DNA of 52,134 nucleotides from Acetobacteraceae bacterium (lineage in GTDB: Bacteria; Pseudomonadota; Alphaproteobacteria; Acetobacterales; Acetobacteraceae), in contig JANWJK010000182.1 of NCBI GenBank assembly GCA_025452005.1, positions 1-52,134 on the forward strand. Direction: 5' to 3'. Position numbers and translations under genes: made by a program. The notes under the pieces were generated by a model that was not told the DNA's origin, made no database searches, and worked only from the letters and a program-made list of their open reading frames with translations. Below are positions 8,160 through 16,873 of this stretch, in pieces. Each line of letters opens with the position of its first letter. Position 1 is the stretch's first letter.

Positions 8160-9628
8160 TTCGCCGCCCGGGCGACCACGCTTAACCCGTCGCCGGCGCA
8201 CAATCGCCAAGAACCCGATCCCCATTGCGAGCGATGCCACGCCGGCGGGTTCCGGCACCGCTGCCGTCCCGTCGAGTGCGGCGAACGGATCCAGAATGGC
8301 GGCCAGCACATCCGGCGTCACCGATGCGGTGTCGATATCGAAGGTGATCGGCAGGCCGGTCAGCGGACTGATTGCTCCAACATCCATCGGGAGAAAGGAA
8401 GACCCTGTGAGCACGCCCGGCGCCGTCGGATCGAAGCCAAAGACGACGCCGTCCTCCGAGTGCGCCACCCCGGTCGAATCAAAGCCGGCGCGGGACGTGA
8501 CGCCGTTGGAGAAATCGAACTCCGTGGAGTAGGCGCCCGACGCGCAACAGAATGCCACGGAGAAGAGCGCGGCCGGCGAGAGATGAAGGCCTGCGATGTT
8601 GTAAACCCATTCGACATGCCCGCCGCCAAGGGCATTGGAGGTCAGCCCGGCGTAGCCGCAACCGCCTGCCGGGACCGGGAAGCTGAAGCATGAGTCGGGG
8701 ACGGTCGCAGGATTGGTGAAACGCCATTTCACGCCCAGCAGGGTCGGCGGGGGTGGCGGGGGCGGAGTGTAGTTGTACTGCTGCTCAGCCACCTGGCCCG
8801 GTGGCAAAGACAGGGGGGGCCGATGTCCACGTTGGTATCCTGGACGCGCGGCAATGAAGTCAGGATCGGCGGCGCCGCAAGAGTTGTCAGTTGCGGTGCG
8901 GCAAGTACGTCACGTGCGCTCGTCGGCGCGCCGGCACAGGTGTACGGCGTGATCTGACAGGGATCGGTCGCCACGACGCGACTGGCGGTGTTCATCAGGT
9001 TGAAGTTGGAGTTGTACGGCTGAAGCGGAGAATCCGAATGAGCAAGGCCGAGATTGTGCCCCAGTTCATGGGCCATGGTGTCGGTCGCCGCCACCTTGCC
9101 CAGTGAATCCGGCGCGGTGGCGATGATCACGCCGTTCCCGCCGATAAGGCCGTAGCCGTACGAATGTACGCTTGTATTGACGACACCGTTGGTGGTGCTG
9201 ACGATGTTGTCGACCAGGAATACGTTCAGCGTGTTCGGATTGGTTGACTGTCCGTGGCCGGGCAGCCGAAGCAGATCGTGCGCCGTATCGAACAGGCCGC
9301 TGGTGGTCGTATCGACGTGAGGCGTCAGAAAATTCGCATTGTTGTAGAATCTTGGCGGAGCAAAGGCGACGCCGATGCCGCTCTGGTCGAATATCGTGTT
9401 CGCCATCGTCTCATATGCGGCCAGACCCGAGTTCGGCGCACAGTTCAGACCGGCGTTGTCGCAGATGATGATCGGCTGCACGGTAAGCACCTGGCTGACC
9501 GGGACCGCCGGACTCAGCACATTTGCCCCGTGCGCAGGGGCAATATCGACGAGGCCGATGCCGAGCAGCAAAGCAGGCATCATCCGTGCGATGACGTGCG
9601 GTATTTTCACGACGCCCCCCGTGGCCAT
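8118..9628 (-). pseudogene. PEP-CTERM-anchored metzincin-type metalloprotease, split by a frameshift
   Basis: The first segment (9628 down to about 8820) has a signal peptide (MMPALLLGIGLVDIAPAHG) and the metzincin zinc motif HELGHNLGLAH at about residues 187-197, with an Asp two positions on. At the G7 run at 8813-8819 the frame degenerates into Cys/Arg/Ser-rich sequence, while the -1-shifted frame continues sensibly through a proline run and a Gly-rich region to VPEP, a hydrophobic helix and RRRR, a textbook PEP-CTERM exosortase signal. One extra base in the run would join the halves. The C-terminus then runs about 18 residues into the inverted repeat. The start is uncertain: ATG at 9628, or an internal GTG at 9610 giving VKIPHVIAR. 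This is a true lesion, a phase-variable tract or a sequencing error. Confidence 0.8.
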
Positions 9629-9868
9629 TCTGCCAAAAATGACCTTTGCACAGGCTGCGTGTCGACAAAAGCCCGCAACAGGCCGGCGCCGCCGGAAAAA
9701 CCGTCAGAGGATGACGAAATGATCCGCCCGTGCGGGCAGGCTGTCGGAACGGCCGCGTCATCTTTGGCTTTCCGGATATGCATGCTCTTGAAATTTTTAG
9801 ATTTCCGGACGAGAATCGTTTAGTGACGCTCGATTCGCGGCGTCGCGCCGGGGACAAGGAGGCACAAG

Positions 9869-10075
9869 ATGCGCTTCACGCGTGCTCTGGAGTGCTGCCT
9901 GATTGCTGTCTATGTGTGGCTCTGCTCGATCGGATCGAGCCTGGCGGGTGGGGGCGGACCGTGCGGCAGTGGGATGGATCATGACTTACCCGAACCCGCC
10001 ACGCTGGCGCTGCTGGGCGTCGGTGTCGCAGGAATCCTGGTAGCCCGCAGGCATCTGCGCAATCGCAAGAAATAA
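9869..10075 (+). CDS. 68-residue PEP-CTERM mini-protein
   Basis: A strong AAGGAGG lies seven bases before the ATG. The protein consists of a signal peptide (residues 1 to about 26), about 14 residues rich in Gly with a Cys (GGGGPCGSGMDHD), then LPEPATLALLG, a hydrophobic helix and RRHLRNRKK. The last 28 residues are a canonical PEP-CTERM sorting signal (PEP at 41-43, basic tail), recognised by exosortase in bacteria that make exopolysaccharide. Almost no mature domain is left between export and sorting signals. It is divergent from the PEP-CTERM metzincin, sharing a 240-base intergenic region, and lies 30 bases upstream of the hydroxylase gene. Function unknown. Confidence 0.8.
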   Translation: MRFTRALECCLIAVYVWLCSIGSSLAGGGGPCGSGMDHDLPEPATLALLGVGVAGILVARRHLRNRKK

Positions 10076-10105
10076 CGTCGATCGTCTCCGCGGTCGGAAA
10101 TCCGC

Positions 10106-10948
10106 ATGTTGGACTGGTTGGGGAATCGGGCTGATAGCCTGTGGTACTGGGTGATAGCAGTGGTGTTTCTCATGCTTGCGGCATGGGAAACCGTTCGTCC
10201 CGCGCGACCCGACTCCGGCACGTTGCTGTGGCGCTGGAGCAGCAATTTCGGCATCTATGCGGTCAATGCGTCCATCCTGGGATTGCTGGCCCCGGCCGCA
10301 ATCATTGAAGCCTACCTGGAGGCTCGCGGCTTCCCCCGCCTCTTCGCCGGACTTGGCAACGTCTGTGGCGATTGGGTCGTGTTGTTGGCGGGCATCGTCG
10401 TACTCGACCTGTACGCCTACCTGCTGCATCGCGTTCAGCATGCTTCGTTCCTGCTCTGGCGACTGCATGCGGTTCACCATGCCGACGCGGACATGGATGC
10501 CAGCACCACAGTCCGGCATCACCCAGGGGAGTTCGTGCTCAGTTCGATCATCGGTGCGACGGTGGCAGCACTTATTGGCCTTCCCGTCTGGGTGTTTCCC
10601 GTATACGCGCTCATCGCTATCTCAATTTCACTGATCCAGCATGCAAATGCCCGGCTGCCGGAGCGGCTCGATCGGCTGGCGCAGACAGTCCTGGTGACAC
10701 CCGGCATGCATCGCGTGCATCACTCGGTGGATGCCGCAGAATACAACGGAAACTACGGCACCGTGCTGTCGATCTGGGACCGGATGTTCGGGACCTATCG
10801 GCAGAGACCGCACGGTCAGGACGTCGTCGCGTTCGGCGTCGATCCGTTCACCGCGCCACGTTACGCGCGGCCGCACTGGGCGCTGCTGCTGCCGTTTGCC
10901 CTCTCACCGACCACGATCCAGCCGGCGGCAGACAGCCACGCCGATTGA
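10106..10948 (+). CDS. Sterol desaturase/fatty acid hydroxylase superfamily membrane protein
   Basis: 280 residues with several membrane spans (around 14-28, 50-70, 90-107, 145-175). The three histidine boxes of the family are present: HRVQH at 108-112, HAVHH at 121-125 and HRVHH at 202-206, with an additional HH at 138-139. These bind a di-iron centre that hydroxylates or desaturates lipids in the inner membrane. The final GTVLSIWDRMFGTYR is typical of the family. The actual lipid (sterol, hopanoid, carotenoid or fatty acid) cannot be told. It follows the mini PEP-CTERM gene on the same strand and converges on the cyclase gene. Confidence 0.88.
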   Translation: MLDWLGNRADSLWYWVIAVVFLMLAAWETVRPARPDSGTLLWRWSSNFGIYAVNASILGLLAPAAIIEAYLEARGFPRLFAGLGNVCGDWVVLLAGIVVLDLYAYLLHRVQHASFLLWRLHAVHHADADMDASTTVRHHPGEFVLSSIIGATVAALIGLPVWVFPVYALIAISISLIQHANARLPERLDRLAQTVLVTPGMHRVHHSVDAAEYNGNYGTVLSIWDRMFGTYRQRPHGQDVVAFGVDPFTAPRYARPHWALLLPFALSPTTIQPAADSHAD

Positions 10949-10953
10949 GCCTG

Positions 10954-12750
10954 TCAGGCAAAACCGGCCTTGGCCAGCCCGTCGAGAATGTGCTGCACCG
11001 CGCCGTCGACGAAATAGCGACGCAGATGCGCCTCCGTCGCGGCGATATTGCCGTCGAGACGCTGTAGCAGCGGCAGCACGACCTTTGCTTCGGCGGAGCG
11101 GCCGAGTTGACCAAGCGAGGCAACGATATAACGCGCCACCGGCAGGTATTTCGGATTGGCGGTAAGCGCCTCCTGCGCCGCGGCCAGCGCCGCTCTGTAG
11201 CGTCCGCCCAGATAATGACTGCCAGCCAGCGCCGGCAGCCACAGGAAGCGTCGCGGATCACGTGGGCTGAGCCGCATTGCCAGTTCCACAGCCGCCAGCG
11301 CCTCGTCCGGCCGGTTCATGTAATTGTAGGTGAACGCCAGGTTGGCATGCGCCGCGGCGTAGCTGGGGTTGAGACTGATCGCCTCGTTCAGTTCCTTCAC
11401 GGCCTCCTGGAGAAGGCTCGAGTGATAGCAGGCCATTCCGAGAGCGAAGTGCCCCAGAGGATCCCGTGAGTCCGCCTGCACCGCCAGCCGCGCCAGGGCC
11501 AGAGCCTCATGGTGGGCGGCCTTCGCATCAGCCTCCCAGTTCGAGTGCGCGGCGACACCCAGGGTGATCGACAGCGTCGCGGCAGCCTGCGCGTAGTCCG
11601 GGTCGATCGCCAGCGCGTTGCGGAGGAAAGCACGCGCAGCCTGACTGTCTGCCTCGGTATACCGGTAATGATGCCACTGGCCGCGCTGGAACAGCTCATA
11701 GGCCTTGGCATTCTGCTGCGGCGTCCGCGTCACGCGTTCGCGTTCGTGCCGCAGCAATTCAGGTTCGATGGCACCCACGATGGCCCGGACGATCTCGTCC
11801 TGCATCTCGAAGACATCGCCGAAGTCGCAGTTGTACTGCTCGGAAAACAGATTCTCCATCGTGACGGCGTCGCCGAGCTGCACCGTAGTACGCAGCCGCG
11901 ATCCGCGCCGCCGCAACGTGCCCTCGTTGATGTAGCGCGCGCCCAGTTGCTGGCCGACCGTCCGGATGTCCAGGTCCTTCCCCTTGAGCGCAAACACCGA
12001 GCCACGCGAGATCACCGGGAAGCTGCGCCAACGCGACACCACGCTGATCACATCCTCGGTGATGCCGTCGGCGAGGTACTCCTCGTCCGGATCCGCACCG
12101 TAGGTCCTGAATGGCAGCACAGCGATGGCGGGTCGCGTCCCAAAGCCCTCGACCAGAGCCGGCGGCTTGACCTGTTCGGCCTCAGCGGTCCGATCCAGTC
12201 GCAGAATGAACGCTTCCACCGGGCGCGCGATGTTCTTCAGCGTCAGTGGGCCGATCGGTTCGAATTCCAGATCGAGCTGGCTGTGCACATGGTCGCGCAC
12301 CGTGCGCGAAACACAGATGCCGCCGACCGGGCTTTCAGGCTCCAGCCTGGCGGCAATGTTGACACCATCGCCATGCAGGTTCGTGCCGTCCGGTATCACG
12401 TCGCCGATGTTGATACCCATGCGGAAGCGGATACGCCGGTCCGGCGGCTGGTCGCCGTCATGCGCCGGTATCCGCTGCTGCACCTGGACCGCGCAGCGTA
12501 CCGCGCCGTCGATGCTGTCGAACGCGACCAGCAGCGAGTCGCCCCCGGTCTGCACCACCCGGCCGCCGTGCTCGTGGATCAATGGATCGATCAGCTCGCG
12601 CCGCAGCGTACGCAGACGGTTCGCCGTGCCGGCGTCGTCCAGGCCGATCAGCCGGCTGTAGCCGACCATGTCGGCATACACGACGGCGATAAGCCTGCGG
12701 CCGCCCGCGGCGATGGGGGAAATGCCATTGCTGTTCTCAGTCGCACTCAC
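10954..12750 (-). CDS. Class III adenylate/guanylate cyclase with TolB-like and TPR domains
   Basis: 598 residues from a GTG at 12750. Residues of about 18-200 form a class III cyclase domain: metal Asp in VVYADMVGYSRL (D27), second Asp in QTGGDSLLVAF (D71), and GDGVNIAARLE carrying the Asn/Arg transition-state pair. Next comes an IAVLPF...YLADGITEDVISVVSRW domain of the FlgO/TolB-like type often found behind such cyclases, then several tetratricopeptide repeats to the C-terminus. No transmembrane segment is obvious, so it is probably cytoplasmic, making cAMP (or cGMP) in response to an unknown signal. It converges with the hydroxylase, six bases apart. Confidence 0.9.
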   Translation of the reverse strand: MSATENSNGISPIAAGGRRLIAVVYADMVGYSRLIGLDDAGTANRLRTLRRELIDPLIHEHGGRVVQTGGDSLLVAFDSIDGAVRCAVQVQQRIPAHDGDQPPDRRIRFRMGINIGDVIPDGTNLHGDGVNIAARLEPESPVGGICVSRTVRDHVHSQLDLEFEPIGPLTLKNIARPVEAFILRLDRTAEAEQVKPPALVEGFGTRPAIAVLPFRTYGADPDEEYLADGITEDVISVVSRWRSFPVISRGSVFALKGKDLDIRTVGQQLGARYINEGTLRRRGSRLRTTVQLGDAVTMENLFSEQYNCDFGDVFEMQDEIVRAIVGAIEPELLRHERERVTRTPQQNAKAYELFQRGQWHHYRYTEADSQAARAFLRNALAIDPDYAQAAATLSITLGVAAHSNWEADAKAAHHEALALARLAVQADSRDPLGHFALGMACYHSSLLQEAVKELNEAISLNPSYAAAHANLAFTYNYMNRPDEALAAVELAMRLSPRDPRRFLWLPALAGSHYLGGRYRAALAAAQEALTANPKYLPVARYIVASLGQLGRSAEAKVVLPLLQRLDGNIAATEAHLRRYFVDGAVQHILDGLAKAGFA

Positions 12751-12801
12751 GGGCGGTACTATAGCACCACCCCGGCGACGCGACGAAAGACGTTAGGCAG
12801 G

Positions 12802-13791
12802 CTACAGCCGCGCCATGAACTCCCGCAGCGCCGACGCCCACTTCGCCGCATCGGCACCGGAGGCAAGGTGCCCCAGCTCGCTGTCGATCTCGAAGTAACT
12901 GGCGGTCACACCGGCCTTCCGCAGGTCGCCCATCACCCCAGGCGCCAGGCTCGGCGGAAACAGCTCGTCCGTTCGCGAAAGAACGTACAGCACCGGCACG
13001 CGGATGCGGTGCAACTCCGGCGTCACGTCGTACGACTCCATCGCGCGGCCGAGGATCAGCAATGAATTGGCATCGAACTCATTCGCCCAGACGGATGCGA
13101 TGCGCTCGATCTCCGCCTCCGATGCGTTCATGCCGTAGCGCTTCAGCGTCTCCACCCGCAGCGCCAGCATGACGGCACCCATGCCTGGCGTGTCGTAGTA
13201 GTCGCCGCCGTGCCAGTTCGGTTCGGGCTCGAAGCGCGCCAGCAGCGTCGCCACTCGGTCGCGGCTCTGCGCGCGCGGCGACGACACCACCGGCACGATC
13301 GCGTCCATGTCGTCGGGAAACGTCACCGCCCATTGGAACGCCTGGAAGCCGCCGTACGACGGTCCCACCACGGCACGCAAATGCCGCACGCCGAGGTGCT
13401 CCAGCAACCGACGCTGCGCGGTGACAATGTCGGCCACGGTGATGTGCGGGAAGTGCGAGCCATACGGCCGCCCGGTACGCGGATCGCGCGACGCTGCGTT
13501 GGTGGATCCATAGCTCGAACCCAGCATGTTGGAGCAGACCACGAAGCACCGATCGGTATCGATCGGCGCGCCGGGACCCACCAGCGTGTTCCATGATCCT
13601 TCCGACGAACCGGCGCCGGATTCTATCATGCGATGCCCGCTTGTGTAGCCGTGCGTCACCAGCACCGCATTGCGCCCGTCGCTCGCGAGCCGGCCGCGTG
13701 TGCAGTAGGCGATGGTGACCTCCGGAAGCACCTCGCCGTTCCGCAGCCGGAAGTCGGAGAACGTGAAGCTGGCGTGCTGGGTCTCACTCAT
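12802..13791 (-). CDS. MetX-like alpha/beta hydrolase (homoserine O-acetyltransferase family fold)
   Basis: 329 residues. The block NAVLVTHGYTSG, the SNMLGSSYGSTN segment and RPYGSHFPHITVADIV are signatures of the MetX group, and the nucleophile elbow GPSYGG places Ser near residue 145. The classic MetX block LGGCQGSTGP is altered here, and no methionine genes are near, so it may be a hydrolase or acyltransferase of another pathway. The ATG at 13791 is preceded by AAGGA; 13 further codons upstream are open but unsupported. It follows the deacylase on the same strand, with a strong hairpin between them. Confidence 0.8.
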   Translation of the reverse strand: MSETQHASFTFSDFRLRNGEVLPEVTIAYCTRGRLASDGRNAVLVTHGYTSGHRMIESGAGSSEGSWNTLVGPGAPIDTDRCFVVCSNMLGSSYGSTNAASRDPRTGRPYGSHFPHITVADIVTAQRRLLEHLGVRHLRAVVGPSYGGFQAFQWAVTFPDDMDAIVPVVSSPRAQSRDRVATLLARFEPEPNWHGGDYYDTPGMGAVMLALRVETLKRYGMNASEAEIERIASVWANEFDANSLLILGRAMESYDVTPELHRIRVPVLYVLSRTDELFPPSLAPGVMGDLRKAGVTASYFEIDSELGHLASGADAAKWASALREFMARL

Positions 13792-13816
13792 GCGGTGGTC
13801 CTTACGGCGGGCATGA

Positions 13817-13847
13817 GCCCCTCCCGCCATCGTCGTGCGGGAGGGGC
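13817..13847 (-). terminator. Strong hairpin between the deacylase and the MetX-like gene
   Basis: GCCCCTCCCGC pairs perfectly with GCGGGAGGGGC (11 base pairs) around a nine-base loop. It lies just past the stop of the deacylase gene on the minus strand and ahead of the MetX-like start. No U-run follows on the minus strand, so it may be an attenuating or RNA-stabilising stem and not a classic intrinsic terminator. Confidence 0.5.
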
Positions 13848-13857
13848 GCGATGCCGG

Positions 13858-15621
13858 TTACGGGTGGTTCGCGCGGTGCAGCGGGCCGCGAACGATCTGA
13901 CCAGGCAGGGCGTCGGTCAACTCGCCCTTGTCCAGCAGCACGGTGCCGTTGACGATCACATAGTCGATGCCAACGGCATCCCGCTTCACCCGCGTCCCGC
14001 CAGCCGGCAGATCGTTCACCGGCTCGCGCGGCTTGGACGTGATTGTGTCGGGATCGAACAACACGAGATCCGCGACCTTCCCGGCGGCGACGAAGCCGCG
14101 GTCGTCCATGTCGTGCATCAGCGCCGTCCTGCCGGTGAGCCGATGCACCGCCTCCTCCAGCGACATGATCTGCTGATCGCGCACCCAGTGCCCCAGCAGA
14201 TGCGTGCTGTACTCGTGACGGTCGGCGGAATGCGGCCGCGCCCCGCCGTCGCTCGTGCCGATCACCGTGTAGGGCGAGCCAAGGATCTGCTTCTGCGCCG
14301 CCGGATCGGTGTTGCGGTCGACGCCGATGAAGAACGTCTGGAGGTCCTCGTCCAGCGACAGGTCGAGGAATGCATCCATGACGCTCTTGCCCTGCTCCTG
14401 GGCGATCTGCGTGATGCTCTTGCCCTCAAGCCCGCGGTTCCGCTCATGCTGCGTCATGAAGACCTGCACCAGGTCCCAGCGCCGGTTGAAGAAGCCGCGC
14501 GCGCGGCCGCGCCGGTCAGTGCCGGGCCGTTCCTGGGCGACGGTGACCTCGACCGCCTCGGCGCTCAGCGACCTGCGGGTCTCCGGATCGCGGAATGCCC
14601 GCATCCGCTCCTGGTAGGGCAAGGCCATGACCTTGTCCCAGGTCGGCATGCCGGCGAACAGGCTGTTCGGGTTGGTCAGGTCCTCATCCTGCGGCACGTC
14701 GAGCCCGAGGCGCAGGTCGAAGATCGGCCCGGCGACGACCGAGACGCAGGAACCGTAGCAGCGGGCGCCGGAATGGAACGCCTCCTCCAGCCAGCGCAGG
14801 TGCTCTTGCCATTCCTCGGGCCGCTCGATTGGCTGGGTGACAAGATTGTAGATGGTTGGACGACCGGTTCGCGCAGCCAGGTCGCGGGCCGTCTGTCGGG
14901 TCGCCTTGGTGCCGCCGGGCGCACCGCCCGAGACCTGCATGACGCCGGTCCCCAATTCGCCAAGTACATCGGCGAGCGCCAGGCGCTCGGCGTCGGTGCC
15001 GACGCCGGCGGGATCGCCGCGGCCCAGCGGAGACGTGCTGAAGCCGAGAGCGCCCGCGTACATGGCGTCGCTGATCAGGCGCTTCATCTGAGCGAGTTCG
15101 TCGGCGGTGGCCTCGGCGCGTTCCGACGCCGCCTCGCCCATCACATAGCGCCGGATGCCCGAATGGCCGACCAGCGTGCCGACATTGCAGCCACGTCGCT
15201 TGCCGAGAGCGTCCATGTACTCGGCGACCGACTCCCAGGTGAAGTCGATGCCCTGGCGCATCACGCTCATCGGGATGGCTTCGGCTTCCGCGAAGAATTC
15301 GAGGTACCAGTCATGGTCGCCGGGCCGCGCCGGGGCGATCACCTGGCCGCACTGGCCGACCAGGATCGTCGTGTGGCCGTTCTGCACCGAGGAACCGCAA
15401 TACGGGTCCCACAGTGCCTGCGGATCGAAATGCGTGTGGTGATCGATGAAGCCCGGTGCGACGACCCGCCCGCCGGCGTCGATGGTGCGCTTGGCGGCGG
15501 CGCCGTTGTATCTGCCGACGCCGACAATCTTCCCTTGATGCACCGCCACATCGGCGTGGAACGAGGGCTCGCCGGAGCCGTCCACGACACGCGCATTCCT
15601 GATCAGCAGATCGTACGTCAT
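13858..15621 (-). CDS. N-acyl-D-amino-acid deacylase (amidohydrolase superfamily)
   Basis: 587 residues. The N-terminal beta-sandwich (DLLIRNARVVDGSGEPSFHA...KIVGVGR) leads to the HxH metal motif in GFIDHHTHFD (H62, H64). The middle includes GQCGQVIAPARPGDHDWY and GHSGIRRYVMG, and the C-terminus GTSDGGARPHSADRHEY and GKVADLVLFDPDTI. These fit the D-aminoacylase / amidohydrolase_3 group, which frees N-acyl groups from D-amino acids or related amides using zinc. It is divergent from the lyase-like/Rieske pair and co-directional with the MetX-like hydrolase. The exact substrate is open: some relatives act on other N-acyl compounds. Confidence 0.85.
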   Translation of the reverse strand: MTYDLLIRNARVVDGSGEPSFHADVAVHQGKIVGVGRYNGAAAKRTIDAGGRVVAPGFIDHHTHFDPQALWDPYCGSSVQNGHTTILVGQCGQVIAPARPGDHDWYLEFFAEAEAIPMSVMRQGIDFTWESVAEYMDALGKRRGCNVGTLVGHSGIRRYVMGEAASERAEATADELAQMKRLISDAMYAGALGFSTSPLGRGDPAGVGTDAERLALADVLGELGTGVMQVSGGAPGGTKATRQTARDLAARTGRPTIYNLVTQPIERPEEWQEHLRWLEEAFHSGARCYGSCVSVVAGPIFDLRLGLDVPQDEDLTNPNSLFAGMPTWDKVMALPYQERMRAFRDPETRRSLSAEAVEVTVAQERPGTDRRGRARGFFNRRWDLVQVFMTQHERNRGLEGKSITQIAQEQGKSVMDAFLDLSLDEDLQTFFIGVDRNTDPAAQKQILGSPYTVIGTSDGGARPHSADRHEYSTHLLGHWVRDQQIMSLEEAVHRLTGRTALMHDMDDRGFVAAGKVADLVLFDPDTITSKPREPVNDLPAGGTRVKRDAVGIDYVIVNGTVLLDKGELTDALPGQIVRGPLHRANHP

Positions 15622-15916
15622 GGCTCTTCCTCCTCATCAAACGATATCTTGTCGATCGAGGGCGGCGGCGAGCCGATTACGAGTGAACCGGCTGACCCGC
15701 CAGCTCCCTTTCGCATCTTTGTCGGTGAGGCTAAGCCGGTGTGGCGTTGTTAGCAATACGGGTATTGGGAGAACCATGTATCGAAGGGTAAATGTAGAGC
15801 GCCGGCAGAATACTGACGTGCCATTTCATTACGAGGATGAAGGATCGGGATCCACTGGTTCTGCCTGCGTACCTGGTGATAGGCTCACGGCGGACGGCAG
15901 CATGAGGGAGGCGGCC
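15622..15916. other. Divergent intergenic region, no gene recognised
   Basis: This lies between the deacylase start (minus) and the lyase-like gene (plus). A plus-strand frame is open from 15620 into the lyase gene, but its residues before 15917 match nothing and no ribosome site supports an early start. The stretch is locally less GC-rich around 15750-15840, as expected for promoters. No clear operator palindrome was picked out. Confidence 0.4.
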
Positions 15917-16873
15917 ATGGCAATCATCGTCGGCTCGGGCGAACATCGCTACGAGGTGATCGAGAACTGGGGCAAGCTGCCCGACGGCTGGCACTACGGC
16001 GAGGTGGCCGCGGTGGGCGTGGACAGCAAGGACAACGTCTATGTCTTTGCGCGCAGCGAGCATCCGATGATGGTGTTCGACCGCGAAGGCAATTTCCTGC
16101 GCTCCTGGGGTGAGGGCTTGTTCAGGCGGCCGCACGGCGTTCACCTGGCACCGGACGACACGATCTATTGCACCGATGATGGCGACCACACGGTGCGGCG
16201 GCTGACGCTGGAGGGAAAGCTGCTGCTGGAGATCGGCGTGCCCGGCGAGCCGGCGCCGCTATATGGCGGCGATCCGTTCAACCGCTGCACCCACACCGCA
16301 TTGTCGCCCGAGGGCGACATCTATGTCGCCGACGGCTACGGCAACGCGCGCGTGCACAAATACTCCCCGAACGGCAAACTGCAGTTCTCCTGGGGCGAAC
16401 CGGGCACCGATCCGGGCGCGTTCAACGTCGTGCACAACATCTGCTGCGACGAGGACGGCTGGATCTATGTGGCGGATCGCGAGAACCACCGCGTGCAGGT
16501 GTTCGACGGGCGCGGAAAATACCACGCCCAGTGGAACAACCTGCATCGGCCGTGCGGTCTGTGCATGACTCGCGGCCGCAATCCGCTTGCCTATATCGGG
16601 GAAAGCGGCCCGGGCATGGCGGTGAACGCGAAGTCACCCGGCATCGGCCCGCGCGTCTCCATCGTGACGCACGAGGGTAAGCCTATCGCGCGCCTCGGCG
16701 ATGCGACGCGCGAGCGTGCCAGCCAGTTCATCGCGCCGCACGGCGTGGCGATCGACTCGCGCGGCGACATTTACGTGGGCGAGGTGGCGCGCACCGCGAT
16801 GCGCAACCGCGGCACGCCGATCGCGCCCACCGAGGATATCCGCTGCATGCAGAAGCTGGTGAAGCTCGCCTGA
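15917..16873 (+). CDS. Peptidyl-alpha-hydroxyglycine amidating lyase (PAL)-like six-bladed propeller
   Basis: 318 residues from the ATG at 15917, preceded by GAGGGAGG. NHL-type blades recur (DNVYVFARSEH, IYVADGYGNARVHKYSPNG, IYVADRENHRVQVFDGRG, GDIYVGEV). They align by eye with the animal PAL domain of peptidylglycine amidating monooxygenase, including its three zinc histidines (here H73 in RRPHGV, H173 in NVVHNI, H275 in IAPHGV), the catalytic Tyr (Y141 in DGYGNAR) and the active-site Arg (R46). PAL cleaves alpha-hydroxyglycine N-C bonds to give an amide and glyoxylate. No copper monooxygenase domain is present. There is no signal peptide, so it is likely cytosolic. Its stop overlaps the start of the Rieske oxygenase (TGATG). 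Confidence 0.85.
   Translation: MAIIVGSGEHRYEVIENWGKLPDGWHYGEVAAVGVDSKDNVYVFARSEHPMMVFDREGNFLRSWGEGLFRRPHGVHLAPDDTIYCTDDGDHTVRRLTLEGKLLLEIGVPGEPAPLYGGDPFNRCTHTALSPEGDIYVADGYGNARVHKYSPNGKLQFSWGEPGTDPGAFNVVHNICCDEDGWIYVADRENHRVQVFDGRGKYHAQWNNLHRPCGLCMTRGRNPLAYIGESGPGMAVNAKSPGIGPRVSIVTHEGKPIARLGDATRERASQFIAPHGVAIDSRGDIYVGEVARTAMRNRGTPIAPTEDIRCMQKLVKLA

Noticed and set aside
9629-9868. Sigma-54 promoter between the divergent PEP-CTERM genes
   Set aside because: TGGC-like and TGC-like elements are present but not at the required -24/-12 spacing.
13633-15753. 706-residue plus-strand frame over the deacylase
   Set aside because: Shadow of the minus-strand deacylase and MetX-like genes, with no domain.
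15620-15916. N-terminal extension of the PAL-like gene
   Set aside because: Residues before 15917 are not part of the fold, and 15917 has GAGGGAGG upstream.
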